Of a DNA stretch of 64,000 nt, positions 15,027 through 23,887 are shown one piece after another. This stretch comes from an uncultured Prevotellaceae bacterium. GTDB taxonomy: Bacteria; Bacteroidota; Bacteroidia; Bacteroidales; Muribaculaceae. A model generated the notes under the pieces. The model was not told the origin of the DNA. It saw nothing but the letters and a program-made list of their open reading frames with translations, and did not search any database. Made by a program: the position numbers and the translations under genes. The stretch is from the NCBI GenBank assembly GCA_900317835.1, contig ONIL01000014.1, forward strand, positions 62,001 to 126,000. The letters are read 5' to 3'. The first letter of the stretch is position 1. Each line of letters starts with the position of its first letter.

Positions 15027-17345
15027 ATGAAAAAGACAATGCGTTACTTTCCTCTGTTGTTCGTTTTGTTCACGGGCATGCAGATGATGGCGGCAGTACC
15101 TAGCGGGTACTATAGCAACGCCCAAAACAAGAGCGGACAGGCGCTCATCAGTGCCCTGCATCAGATTATCGACGGTCACACAAAACGTGGCTATGACCAG
15201 TTGAAGACCGACTTCAAGACCACCGACTGCAACGGTAATATCATTATCGACCGCTACTCAACCTCACAGTTCACTTATGGCACGGACTTCTGCGGCACAT
15301 ATAACGGCGTGGGCGACTGCTACAACCGTGAACACTCGATTCCCAACAGCTGGTGGGGCGGTTTAGAAAGTGACACAGCCTATACAGACCTGCACCACCT
15401 GTTCCCAGTGGACGGCTGGGTGAACGCTGAACGTGGCAATTATCCGTTTGGTGATTGTGCCAATGGCACTCCCAAGGGTACCGGCAAACGTGGCACTTGC
15501 ACGTTCAGTGGCTACAGTGGCATCGTGTTTGAAGTGGCCGATGAGTACAAGGGCGATTTCGCACGAGTGTATTTCTATTTTGCAACGCGTTACATGACCC
15601 GCATCAGTACCTATACAAGCGGTACCGGCAGCGTAGTGTTCACCGCCAGTTCAACCAATGGACACTTTGGACTGACGACATGGGCCATCAACCAGCTTCT
15701 TGAGTGGCATCGCAACGATCCTGTGAGCTCACTTGAGACGACGCGCAACGACGCCGTTTACGGCATACAACGTAACCGCAACCCCTTTGTTGACTATCCT
15801 GAACTGGTTGAATACCTATGGGGCAACATGCAGGGTAACGCATGGAACAGCGGTTCCACACCGACACCTACCCCCACATTGTCGTCTCCCACTAATGGCT
15901 CAACAGTGAATGTAGGCACCAATACTGGCAACGGCGTTAGCAAGATCATCAACGTGAGCGGCAGCAACTTGACTAAGGCATTAACCGTGAGCGTAAGCGG
16001 AACAGGATTCTCTGTAACCCCGACTAGCATCACAGCTGCCAACGCAAACGCTGGCACCACAATAACCATCACCTATTACGGAACCTCGACCAATGCGACA
16101 GGCACGTTGACCATCAGCAGCAGTGAGGTGAGTTCCACCGTCAATCTTACAGCCAGCTACAATAGCGGTGTTGGCCCCACTCCTGGAGATGAGGTCATTG
16201 AGACATGGGAGGGATGTACCGTTGGTGGCTACTGGACTCAGGAAGTACAAGGAGCCGCTTTTAGATGGTACTTCAGCAATGCTGGACTCTATGCACGTGA
16301 TAATGATCACTGGAACGGCTCGCTTGGTTGCTGCTTTGGCAAAAATGCTGATTCCTATATCCAGATGTCTGAGGATGCTACTGGTGGAGCCAGCAAGCTT
16401 ACTTTCTATGCAGCAAAATATGGCAATGATGCAAATCCCACAATCAAAATCCTTTATAGCACCAACGGTGGCAGCACATGGACTGAGATGGCCACTTGCA
16501 CGCTCAATGGGACCTGGCAGCAGTATAGCTATAATTTGAACGTGACGGGCAATGTACGTTTCGAATTCGTTCAGACCGCAGGCTCGCGTCTCAATATCGA
16601 TGATATTGCCATCACTAGCAATGCTGGAGCTGTAACGCCGACTCCTGTGGTCTCCATCACTTCACTGGCATCGATGGAGGCTGACTTGAATGGTTCCTCA
16701 ACCATCGTTAGCGGAACCGTTTCAGCAGATGACAATACCGAGAATATCACGTTGACCGTTGAAGGGAATTTCCAGATCAGTTTGAACAGGTATAATTGGT
16801 CCAAGACACTTACCCTCGACCCGACGGGTGAAGTGTTCTATGTGCGCATTGCCGACACAAGCGTGGCAGGTGAGTACTACGGCTCTATCTCAGCCACAAC
16901 AAGCCTTGCTAGTGCTTACGCTGATGTCGAAGGAACTGTCAATGCCCCGTCAACACTTATGGGTGATGTGAACATGGATGGCTGGGTTAATATCAGTGAT
17001 GTAACCAGTCTGATTGATTATGTGCTGGGAGGTCAGCAGGAGCAGTTTGATGTACTCGCGGCAGACATTAATCAGGATAACGCTGTTAACATTTCGGATG
17101 TGACAAGCCTGATTGATTATGTGTTGGGGACATCAAGTGTTGCTAAGGCAATGAATTGGGCCGCCGTTCCTGCTCAAGATGCTATTGCTATCGAGAATCC
17201 GTGTGGTATTGGCCTATGGATTTACAACCTTGATGGAGAATGTGTGGCAACAACCTCAACACAGGGCAATTCAGCAATTCAATTGCCTCAGGGTATCTAT
17301 GTGGTGGCCAGCGATATCACTTCGATAAAGGTAGTTGTTAAATAA
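15027..17345 (+). CDS. Secreted endonuclease I with dockerin-like repeats and type IX-like tail
   Basis: A 772-residue exported nuclease. The signal peptide is residues 1-23. The endonuclease I (EndA/NucM/Vvn) domain, about 25-275, shows the catalytic NREHSIPNSWW and TDLHHLFPVDGWVNAERGNY with Glu-His, Asn and His in place. Two beta-sandwich regions follow (about 285-385 and 395-540), the second lectin-like. Residues 655-715 hold two Ca-binding dockerin-type repeats, GDVNMDGWVNISDVTSLID and ADINQDNAVNISDVTSLID. The end resembles a type IX C-terminal sorting domain (GIYVVASDITSIKVVVK). It likely degrades extracellular DNA at or beyond the cell surface. Confidence 0.87.
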   Translation: MKKTMRYFPLLFVLFTGMQMMAAVPSGYYSNAQNKSGQALISALHQIIDGHTKRGYDQLKTDFKTTDCNGNIIIDRYSTSQFTYGTDFCGTYNGVGDCYNREHSIPNSWWGGLESDTAYTDLHHLFPVDGWVNAERGNYPFGDCANGTPKGTGKRGTCTFSGYSGIVFEVADEYKGDFARVYFYFATRYMTRISTYTSGTGSVVFTASSTNGHFGLTTWAINQLLEWHRNDPVSSLETTRNDAVYGIQRNRNPFVDYPELVEYLWGNMQGNAWNSGSTPTPTPTLSSPTNGSTVNVGTNTGNGVSKIINVSGSNLTKALTVSVSGTGFSVTPTSITAANANAGTTITITYYGTSTNATGTLTISSSEVSSTVNLTASYNSGVGPTPGDEVIETWEGCTVGGYWTQEVQGAAFRWYFSNAGLYARDNDHWNGSLGCCFGKNADSYIQMSEDATGGASKLTFYAAKYGNDANPTIKILYSTNGGSTWTEMATCTLNGTWQQYSYNLNVTGNVRFEFVQTAGSRLNIDDIAITSNAGAVTPTPVVSITSLASMEADLNGSSTIVSGTVSADDNTENITLTVEGNFQISLNRYNWSKTLTLDPTGEVFYVRIADTSVAGEYYGSISATTSLASAYADVEGTVNAPSTLMGDVNMDGWVNISDVTSLIDYVLGGQQEQFDVLAADINQDNAVNISDVTSLIDYVLGTSSVAKAMNWAAVPAQDAIAIENPCGIGLWIYNLDGECVATTSTQGNSAIQLPQGIYVVASDITSIKVVVK

Positions 17346-17368
17346 CCAGTAGGAGACATAGATAATTA

Positions 17369-17404
17369 AGCCGCACGGAGTTCCAGAAATGGCTCCGTGC
17401 GGCT
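17369..17404. terminator. Bidirectional terminator between nuclease and ugd
   Basis: AGCCGCACGGAG and CTCCGTGCGGCT pair perfectly over 12 bases around a 12-base loop between two convergent genes, flanked on both sides by A+T-rich sequence. Confidence 0.8.
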
Positions 17405-17427
17405 AATATTTTATCGATACCTGCCTA

Positions 17428-18747
17428 CTACTTGCCTATGCAATGGTATTCAAACCCTGCAAGGTGCAATTCCTCGTGATCGAGGATGTTGCGACCATCA
17501 AGAATCAGTCGGCCTCTCATTTTATTCAAGAGTCTGTCAATATTGGGCATTCTGAACTCTTTCCACTCAGTGACAAGCATCAAGGCATCTGAACCGTCCA
17601 CGGCTTCATACATGTCGTTGGCGTATTCCACTGCATCTCCGAGCCTTCGGCGACACTCGTCCATCGCAACAGGGTCATAAACCCTAACAGTGGCACCAGC
17701 TCGAAGTAAGAGGTCGATAAGCACTAGGGATGGCGCTTCGCGCATGTCATCGGTTTCGGGCTTAAAAGCCAGGCCCCACATTCCGATTGTCTTGCCCTTC
17801 AATGCATCTTCGCTACCGTAGTAGTTGACCAGTTTATGATAGAGAATCAGCTTCTGATCTGCGTTCACTTCTTCTACTGCCTGCAATACTCGCATGGAAT
17901 AACCATGGTCGGCGGCTGTCTTTATGAGGGCTTTAACGTCTTTGGGGAAGCATGAGCCACCATAGCCACATCCAGCGTAAAGGAACTTCTTGCCTATACG
18001 GGTGTCGCTGCCGATCCCTTTGCGCACCATGTTCACGTCAGCACCGACCAATTCGCACAGGTTGGCGATATCGTTCATGAAGCTGATTCTGGTAGCAAGC
18101 ATGGAATTTGCAGCATACTTGATCATTTCAGCTGAGGGTATATCGGTGAATATGAGACGGTCGCTCACAATCATGAAAGGCTTGTAGAGCCTTGCCATGA
18201 GTTTGCGGGCTCGTTCACTGTCAACGCCAACTACCACACGATCTGGACTCATGAAATCCTTTACAGCATTACCTTCCTTGAGGAACTCGGGATTGCTGGC
18301 GACATCAAATTCGATATTGACGCCTCGTTTGTCCAACTCATCTTGGATAGCAACTTTTACCTTATGGGCTGTGCCTACAGGAACCGTGCTCTTGGTAACA
18401 ACAACCAGATAGTGGTTCATGTGCTTGCCGATGGTTCGTGCTACTTCAAGTACATATTTCAAGTCGGCACTGCCATCTTCATCAGGAGGTGTGCCCACGG
18501 CACTAAAGACGATATCAACATCATTCAATACATCTTCAAGATGTGTTGTGAAATGAAGTCTGCCAGACTTCATATTCTTGTGGACAAGAGTTGCAAGTCC
18601 AGGCTCATAAATAGGGATGATGCCTTGCTTGAGGGCTTCGATTTTCCTTTCGTCTACATCCACACATGTTACATGGACACCCATTTCACTGAAACAGGTG
18701 CCCGTAACTAATCCGACATATCCGGTCCCGACAATCGCTATCTTCAT
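17428..18747 (-). CDS. ugd: UDP-glucose 6-dehydrogenase
   Basis: Oxidises UDP-glucose to UDP-glucuronate with two NAD, a precursor for capsule and exopolysaccharide. The 439 residues show the N-terminal Rossmann motif IAIVGTGYVGLVTG, AVGTPPDEDGSADL, KSTVPVGT, NPEFLKEGNAVKDF and the catalytic cysteine in GYGGSCFPKDVKAL. The C-terminal domain begins GMWGLAFKPETDDMREAPS. Length and motifs are standard. It follows the Wzc-type kinase (18822) by 74 bases on the same strand. In many bacteria such tyrosine kinases phosphorylate Ugd, which gives the pairing a likely regulatory meaning. Confidence 0.95.
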   Translation of the reverse strand: MKIAIVGTGYVGLVTGTCFSEMGVHVTCVDVDERKIEALKQGIIPIYEPGLATLVHKNMKSGRLHFTTHLEDVLNDVDIVFSAVGTPPDEDGSADLKYVLEVARTIGKHMNHYLVVVTKSTVPVGTAHKVKVAIQDELDKRGVNIEFDVASNPEFLKEGNAVKDFMSPDRVVVGVDSERARKLMARLYKPFMIVSDRLIFTDIPSAEMIKYAANSMLATRISFMNDIANLCELVGADVNMVRKGIGSDTRIGKKFLYAGCGYGGSCFPKDVKALIKTAADHGYSMRVLQAVEEVNADQKLILYHKLVNYYGSEDALKGKTIGMWGLAFKPETDDMREAPSLVLIDLLLRAGATVRVYDPVAMDECRRRLGDAVEYANDMYEAVDGSDALMLVTEWKEFRMPNIDRLLNKMRGRLILDGRNILDHEELHLAGFEYHCIGK

Positions 18748-18821
18748 TATCTTGATTGATTGTTATCAGAATCCATTGGTGGTCCCAACAGAGTAGGGTC
18801 AATAGCTGGATTCAGATACTG

Positions 18822-21293
18822 TTACTCTTGATTGCCGGTTACACCAAATTGCTTGGATACAGATGCATCCTTGGGTGTGTCATCAACGTAATAACCACCA
18901 CTATCACCACCGTAGCCGTAACCGTAGCCGTAACCATAGCCGTAACCATAGCCCTTACCATAGCCATAAGCATAAGAGTAGTTGTAGCGCGTCTTACTCA
19001 TCTTGATGTCGTTAACGAGGATGGTCAAGTTCTTAATCTTGTGCTCATCATACAGTCGCTCAAGTTCATACATGTACTGCTGTTCAACTCTACCGTCACG
19101 TACGACGTAGATAGTCAGGTCGGCAAAACGGTTAACTACAGCGGCATCAGCAATCAAGTTGTAAGGCACTGTATCGAGAATAACAAAGTCATATTCCTTC
19201 TTGAGCTTCTCAATCATCTTCTCCATGTTCTCACTCAACAGCAACGCTGTGGGGTTGGGGGGGATCGCACCTACACTGATGATGTCGAATCCCTCATGAA
19301 GGGCGCCGCGATGGATGACCTTATCCAGGTCAGGCTCCTTGCCGGAAAGATAGGCGGTGACACCTTTACCATCCTGTACACCGACATATTCTGAGAATTT
19401 ACCTTTACGCAAGTCAAGGTCCACAACAATCACACGTTTGTTCACGTAGGTGTAAGACAAGGCAAGGTTAACGGCCACAAAGCTCTTTCCTTCACCCGAC
19501 ATCGTTGAGGTAAACTGGATAACAGTAGCCTCCTTCTTGTTCTTGTCTTGAGACGTGACAAAGTCAAGGTTATTGCGGACGATACGGAATGCCTCGTTCA
19601 TACGGTCATTGGATGTCTCATTTACCACAATCTCACCAGTGACATGAGCCTTCTTGGCCGGCAACTCACCCAAGATAGGTATGTCACAAGCCTCTTCAAT
19701 CTCACGGCGAGTATGAATGGTCTTGTCAAGCGAGAAGTACCAGAATACGGCATAGAGCACGAATGCGGGTATCAGCAGACCGATTACCATACCAGTTAAC
19801 ACAATACGCGACAACGGCGCAGTAATTGGAACTGGGTTGGGAAGAGCGGGCTCCATTACTTTTGCATTAGGCTCGGTAATAGCCATCTGCAACGCATTTT
19901 CCTCGCGCTTGTTAAGGAGGTACAGGTAAAGCTGCTCCTTGATCTTCTGCTGACGTGCGACCTCGGTGATGGCTTTCTCATGTGAGGGATTGGCAGTCAT
20001 ACTGCTTTGGGCCACACTTTGAAGACGTCGTGCTTGATTCTGGCGGGTGCGCAACGAGCCGATGTAGTTGTCAAGGCTGGCAAGAATGGTCTTCTTCTGC
20101 ATAGCAAGAGAAGAAGTTAATTCTTTCATCACAGGATTCTCGGCGCTGGAGGCAGCAGATATTTTTTGATAATCCTGCATAGCCAAGTTATATTCATTAA
20201 TCTGATTAGTGATACCAGTATTGCTCATGCCAGTATTGACAGGGATTAGCTCACCAGGACCCATGCCTGCAATGAAGTTGCGGATTTGTGATGAGATATT
20301 AATCTCGAGGCTGAGGTCCTCGCTAGTAGCCATTTGTTGCATCGTGTTGTCTGGCGTACCCAACATCACCGAGTTGGCAGAGTTGGCAGTAAGGACAGCG
20401 ACCTCGCTATCCACGCCACTCAAGTCTTTCGACAGGTCGGCTACACGTTCTGCGATAAAGGCCTCGGTGTTGCGAGCAACTTGGTTCATGTCGTTGATGC
20501 CTTCCTGGTTATAGGCGACAACAAGAGCATTCAAAATGTCGGCACACATAGCGGGGTTCTCACCACGGATTGCGAGGTTCAGCACATCACTATGCTCGTC
20601 GGCTAACTCGACGACAACAGATTTAGAAAATGCCCTGGCAAGTGCAGTTGGGTTACTGATTCTCACAATAATGTTAAAATCAAGGTGCTCTGATGGGTCA
20701 AAAAGCCTTGTCTTGGTGATGGCAACCGGGCCGAACTCAGTATTGACCTTATTGCCAAAGTGTGCTTTTTTCCATTGTCCCTCATTGACCCGGAATTCAA
20801 AGTCGTCGGCACTTTTGGGGACGATGGTGATGGAGTATCCTGCGGTGACTTCCTTGAGCGGGGTTACCTGAACAGGAGTATCCTTATATATATTGACGTC
20901 ACGCAAGAACTTGTGACCATAATACTGAACATTCAATCCCAATGAGTTGACTACAATCTCCATCACGCGTGATGACCTGAGCTTGTGGGGCTCATTAGGG
21001 ATGTAATTGACAGTATTAAGTCCCAAGTCACTGAAGGTCATCGATGGCGTTCCTTGAGCACTGTCCTTAGAACGGATAAGGATGGATGATTTGGCCACGT
21101 AGAATTGTGACTGACTTTTTCCGTACAAGTAGGCTAGACAGGAACAAACGATCATTGACAGGACAAACCAGTACCAGTTATAGGCACAGGCTACAAACAG
21201 ACGGTCCCATTTAATACCGTTGCGCAGGCGTCTTTTCTTTTTCTTTTCGGCCGCCGCTTTAGCGACGAGATCTTCTTGAATTATTTCTTGCAT
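18822..21293 (-). CDS. Wzc-type polysaccharide co-polymerase / BY-kinase with Tyr-Gly tail
   Basis: An 823-residue inner-membrane protein combining a Wzz chain-length domain and a bacterial tyrosine kinase. A Lys/Arg-rich N-terminus leads to span 1 near residues 37-58; a long coiled periplasmic region follows; span 2 lies near 500-520. The cytoplasmic kinase carries Walker A (STMSGEGKSFVAVNLALS), Walker A' (VIVVDLDLRKG) and Walker B (FVILDTVPY). The C-terminal tail is a run of Tyr-Gly dipeptides (about residues 768-800), the usual autophosphorylation cluster but unusually regular. A good promoter precedes it and ugd follows. Confidence 0.92.
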   Translation of the reverse strand: MQEIIQEDLVAKAAAEKKKKRRLRNGIKWDRLFVACAYNWYWFVLSMIVCSCLAYLYGKSQSQFYVAKSSILIRSKDSAQGTPSMTFSDLGLNTVNYIPNEPHKLRSSRVMEIVVNSLGLNVQYYGHKFLRDVNIYKDTPVQVTPLKEVTAGYSITIVPKSADDFEFRVNEGQWKKAHFGNKVNTEFGPVAITKTRLFDPSEHLDFNIIVRISNPTALARAFSKSVVVELADEHSDVLNLAIRGENPAMCADILNALVVAYNQEGINDMNQVARNTEAFIAERVADLSKDLSGVDSEVAVLTANSANSVMLGTPDNTMQQMATSEDLSLEINISSQIRNFIAGMGPGELIPVNTGMSNTGITNQINEYNLAMQDYQKISAASSAENPVMKELTSSLAMQKKTILASLDNYIGSLRTRQNQARRLQSVAQSSMTANPSHEKAITEVARQQKIKEQLYLYLLNKREENALQMAITEPNAKVMEPALPNPVPITAPLSRIVLTGMVIGLLIPAFVLYAVFWYFSLDKTIHTRREIEEACDIPILGELPAKKAHVTGEIVVNETSNDRMNEAFRIVRNNLDFVTSQDKNKKEATVIQFTSTMSGEGKSFVAVNLALSYTYVNKRVIVVDLDLRKGKFSEYVGVQDGKGVTAYLSGKEPDLDKVIHRGALHEGFDIISVGAIPPNPTALLLSENMEKMIEKLKKEYDFVILDTVPYNLIADAAVVNRFADLTIYVVRDGRVEQQYMYELERLYDEHKIKNLTILVNDIKMSKTRYNYSYAYGYGKGYGYGYGYGYGYGYGGDSGGYYVDDTPKDASVSKQFGVTGNQE
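18908..18985 (-). repeat. Hexanucleotide tandem repeat coding for a Tyr-Gly tail
   Basis: On the plus strand about eleven variants of CCRTAR and related 6-base units follow each other (CCGTAG, CCGTAA, CCATAG and similar). They code for alternating Tyr and Gly at the end of the Wzc-type kinase. Units differ only at synonymous positions. Changes in unit number would keep the frame and alter the number of tyrosines. Confidence 0.8.
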
Positions 21294-21374
21294 GATAAGC
21301 TAATTTTATTCAACAATTAACGAATGTTTGTGCATGTTGCGGCTTGTCTGTTCATGTTGCCACATATTACGCTG

Positions 21375-21406
21375 CAAATTTAGTGTAATTCAATTAAAGT
21401 GGCAAA
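21375..21406 (-). promoter_or_regulatory. Promoter of the wzc-ugd unit
   Basis: On the minus strand: TTTG (21406-21403), a 20-base spacer and TAAATTTG (21382-21375), a full match to the Bacteroidota consensus, 81 bases before the Wzc start. Confidence 0.75.
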
Positions 21407-21460
21407 CTAAACAATCATAATTTTTATGAATTCCAGCAACAATCACTTAAAGCACAAAAA

Positions 21461-21488
21461 GAGATGGCAGCCATTGTGCTGCCATCTC
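21461..21488 (-). terminator. Terminator of myo-inositol-phosphate synthase
   Basis: GAGATGGCAG and CTGCCATCTC pair perfectly over 10 bases with an 8-base loop; the minus-strand continuation is a T tract. It lies 28 bases past the gene's stop. Confidence 0.8.
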
Positions 21489-21515
21489 CTATCTTTAAGA
21501 ATTGATGAAATCTGA

Positions 21516-22823
21516 TTAATCGATTTCCTCGTCGGCCTCGTAACCACCCATCTCGCGGATAGCGTTCTTAAGCATTACATACTGCTGGAACAAGTGGTTA
21601 ACGGGGATCTCGTCCTTGGTGTAGTCATGCATCGGGCTCTTGAGGAAGAAGCTCAGGAAGCGCTGGGTGCCATAACGGCCAGCACGGTGAGCCAGGTCCA
21701 TCAACAAGCACAGGTCGAGGCACAGCGGTGCTGCCAAAATAGAGTCGCGGCACAGGAAGTTGATCTTGATCTGCATGGGATAGCCCATCCAGCCAAAGAT
21801 GTCGATGTTGTCCCATCCCTCCTTGTTGTCGTTGCGAGGCGGGTAGTAGTTGATGCGTACCTTATGGAAGTAGTCGCTGTACAGGTCGGGCTGCTCCTCG
21901 GCAACAAGAATAGACTCGAGGGTTGAGAGCTTGCTGACCTCCTTGGTGCGGAAGTTGGCGGGCTCATCAAGCACGAGACCATCACGGTTACCCAAGATAT
22001 TGGTTGAGAACCAGCCGTTCAGACCCAGCATACGGGTGCCGATGATGGGGGCAAAACCGCTCTTCACCAACGTCTGGCCAGTCTTGAAGTCCTTGCCGGC
22101 GATGGGCACTTGGGTCTTCTCTGAGAGTTCCCACATGGCGGGAATGTCAACAGTCGTGTTGGGAGCACCCATGATGAAGGGACAATCCTCCATCAATGCT
22201 GCATATGCGTAGCACATCGACGGGGCAATTTTGTCAACCACATTATCCTTCATGGCCTGCTCAAGAACAGCGATAGAGCCGTGGTACTTCATGTCGGGCT
22301 CTACGTAGATCTCGGTTGAAGCTGCCCAAAGTACAACCACGCGGTCAACGCCAGTTTCCTTCTTGAAGTTGCGGATGTCCTCGCGTACCTGCTCGGTCAT
22401 GTCCCAGCGATCCTTGCACTGCTTCACGTTATTGCCGTCCAAGCGCTTTGCATAGTTCTTGTCAAAAGCGGCCTTCAAGGGCTTAATCTTCAACAGCTCG
22501 TCCTTGACGGGCTCAATGTCCTTTTCCTTGAGTACCTCAGCGTTGATTGCGCTTTCATAAGCGTTCTCGGGAAATACGTCCCATGCTGCAAACACGATGT
22601 CATCGAGGCTAGGCATCGAGACGATGTCTTTATAATGTAAGTACTTCTTGTTTTCACCTTTTCCAACACGAATCTTGTCATACTGCGTCATGCTGCCAAC
22701 AGGCTTTGCAAGGCCCTTGCGGGTCATCATCACGCCAGTCATGAACGTGGTGCTCACGGCACCCAATCCAACTACCATAATACCTAATTTGCCGGTAGCG
22801 GGCTTAACATTTGCTTTTGCCAT
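21516..22823 (-). CDS. ino1: Myo-inositol-1-phosphate synthase
   Basis: Converts glucose 6-phosphate to inositol phosphate using NAD, the first step to inositol lipids. The 435 residues match the bacterial/eukaryotic Ino1 family: Rossmann start IMVVGLGAVSTTFMTG, VVVLWAASTEIY, GAPNTTVDIPAMWE, IAGKDFKTGQTLVKS, GLNGWFSTNILGNRDG and a C-terminal INFLCRDSILAAPLCLDL. Bacteroides thetaiotaomicron carries an orthologue within its inositol-lipid cluster. It is on the same strand as, but 341 bases from, the pdxA-HAD-nucleotidyltransferase group and has its own terminator. The 5' promoter is not clear: TAATTTAG at 22930-22923 is one base off the consensus. Confidence 0.93.
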   Translation of the reverse strand: MAKANVKPATGKLGIMVVGLGAVSTTFMTGVMMTRKGLAKPVGSMTQYDKIRVGKGENKKYLHYKDIVSMPSLDDIVFAAWDVFPENAYESAINAEVLKEKDIEPVKDELLKIKPLKAAFDKNYAKRLDGNNVKQCKDRWDMTEQVREDIRNFKKETGVDRVVVLWAASTEIYVEPDMKYHGSIAVLEQAMKDNVVDKIAPSMCYAYAALMEDCPFIMGAPNTTVDIPAMWELSEKTQVPIAGKDFKTGQTLVKSGFAPIIGTRMLGLNGWFSTNILGNRDGLVLDEPANFRTKEVSKLSTLESILVAEEQPDLYSDYFHKVRINYYPPRNDNKEGWDNIDIFGWMGYPMQIKINFLCRDSILAAPLCLDLCLLMDLAHRAGRYGTQRFLSFFLKSPMHDYTKDEIPVNHLFQQYVMLKNAIREMGGYEADEEID

Positions 22824-23164
22824 AATCTTTTATTACAGTTAATGTTATAAGTTGATATCTATTTATGTAGCCTCACCAAGAGGCCTAGCTAATCGATATT
22901 GTTTCTCTTGCGAAAAACGGCGCTAAATTACAGCCTTTTTTTGAATTGAGAAACTAAATGTATTGTAAAAATGATAGAAAAAAGTTAATTTTCAGCCCTA
23001 ATATTTAAAAAGAGTGAATTTTAGTATATTTTGATGGCCAACTTATTAAAAATACTTAATTACACGTCTTGCCAATTGTACAGTTTGTTGATGCTTTTCT
23101 GCAATAAATTCGACATCATGAGCCCTGATAACATTTTTTTAGAATCAGGCCTTGTGAATGGAGT
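22824..23164. other. Intergenic A+T-rich region upstream of ino1
   Basis: 341 bases without a gene. It probably contains the ino1 promoter (weak TAATTTAG on the minus strand at 22930-22923) and the 3' end of the nucleotidyltransferase transcript. A 6-bp hairpin, CCTGAT with ATCAGG, lies near 23121-23149. Nothing else is recognised. Confidence 0.6.
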
Positions 23165-23863
23165 TCATTGGTCCAGGAACTCATTGGCCGTAGTGATGTC
23201 ACCGGCATGATCTACATCCACAATCTTCTCGATGCTGTAGGCCTTCAAGTGGTGACCAGCCTCAATCAGGGCACGTTGAAAGTTGCGCATGCGACTGATG
23301 TTCTGCACGATGCAATGGTCGAGAACACTGAATGCTTTGTCGGTCATGGCATACACACCACCCGATACGTATTTCGCACCAACCCAGCTTTTATCGCGGA
23401 ATGCAGTGATGTTCATCTCGCTGTCAACATCAACCCACAAAGGTTTCTCATCGTCAACAAAGGGTGTGACCGCCCACATGCCGTCATGCTCTTCGTCGGC
23501 TTCAAATGCATCGATGTAACCCTTGAAGTCTTCCTCTTTAAATATGGTGTCGACGGTTGTCAGGCAGAATTTGCCTGGAGGAATCACACGACTCAAATGC
23601 CACAGGCTGTGCATCGAGCTGGGTGTACTTTTCACTACCAGATTGAATGGAACTGGCAGCTCTAGGCTCTCAAGATATTCCCTTACTTCGGTCATGTGTT
23701 CGTTGACGATGATGCTGATGCTCTCGGCATGGCATCTGAGCATGATGTTAATGAGGCGGCCAATCATGGGCTCACCTTGCAGCTCGACGAGTGGCTTGGG
23801 TTTGGCAACGCCCTCTTGTGCAAGTCGTGATCCTTCGCCGGCGGCGATTATTGCATAGTTCAT
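23165..23863 (-). CDS. Sugar/alcohol-phosphate nucleotidyltransferase
   Basis: A 232-residue NTP-transferase fold enzyme. The start has the nucleotide-binding signature IIAAGEGSRLAQEG followed by KPKPLVELQGEPMIGRLI; TTVDTIFKEED would supply a metal-binding aspartate, and GGVYAMTD and ISRMRNFQRAL are family-like later motifs. Such enzymes activate a sugar or polyol phosphate with CTP, GTP, UTP or dTTP. Its position between ino1 and a HAD phosphatase allows an inositol-phosphate cytidylyltransferase role, but nothing in the sequence fixes the substrate. Last gene of a three-gene unit with pdxA and the HAD gene. Confidence 0.82.
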   Translation of the reverse strand: MNYAIIAAGEGSRLAQEGVAKPKPLVELQGEPMIGRLINIMLRCHAESISIIVNEHMTEVREYLESLELPVPFNLVVKSTPSSMHSLWHLSRVIPPGKFCLTTVDTIFKEEDFKGYIDAFEADEEHDGMWAVTPFVDDEKPLWVDVDSEMNITAFRDKSWVGAKYVSGGVYAMTDKAFSVLDHCIVQNISRMRNFQRALIEAGHHLKAYSIEKIVDVDHAGDITTANEFLDQ

Positions 23864-23887
23864 GCTTGATTATTGTTTAATGTGTGA

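Noticed and set aside
16960-17140. Cellulosome component because of dockerin repeats
   Set aside because: No cohesin or glycoside hydrolase nearby; such repeats are common in unrelated secreted Bacteroidales proteins.
18756-19394. Long open frame on the plus strand opposite the Wzc-type kinase gene
   Set aside because: Its valine- and threonine-rich repetitive product is the reverse reading of the Tyr-Gly repeat and the kinase domain; the minus-strand frame has clear motifs.
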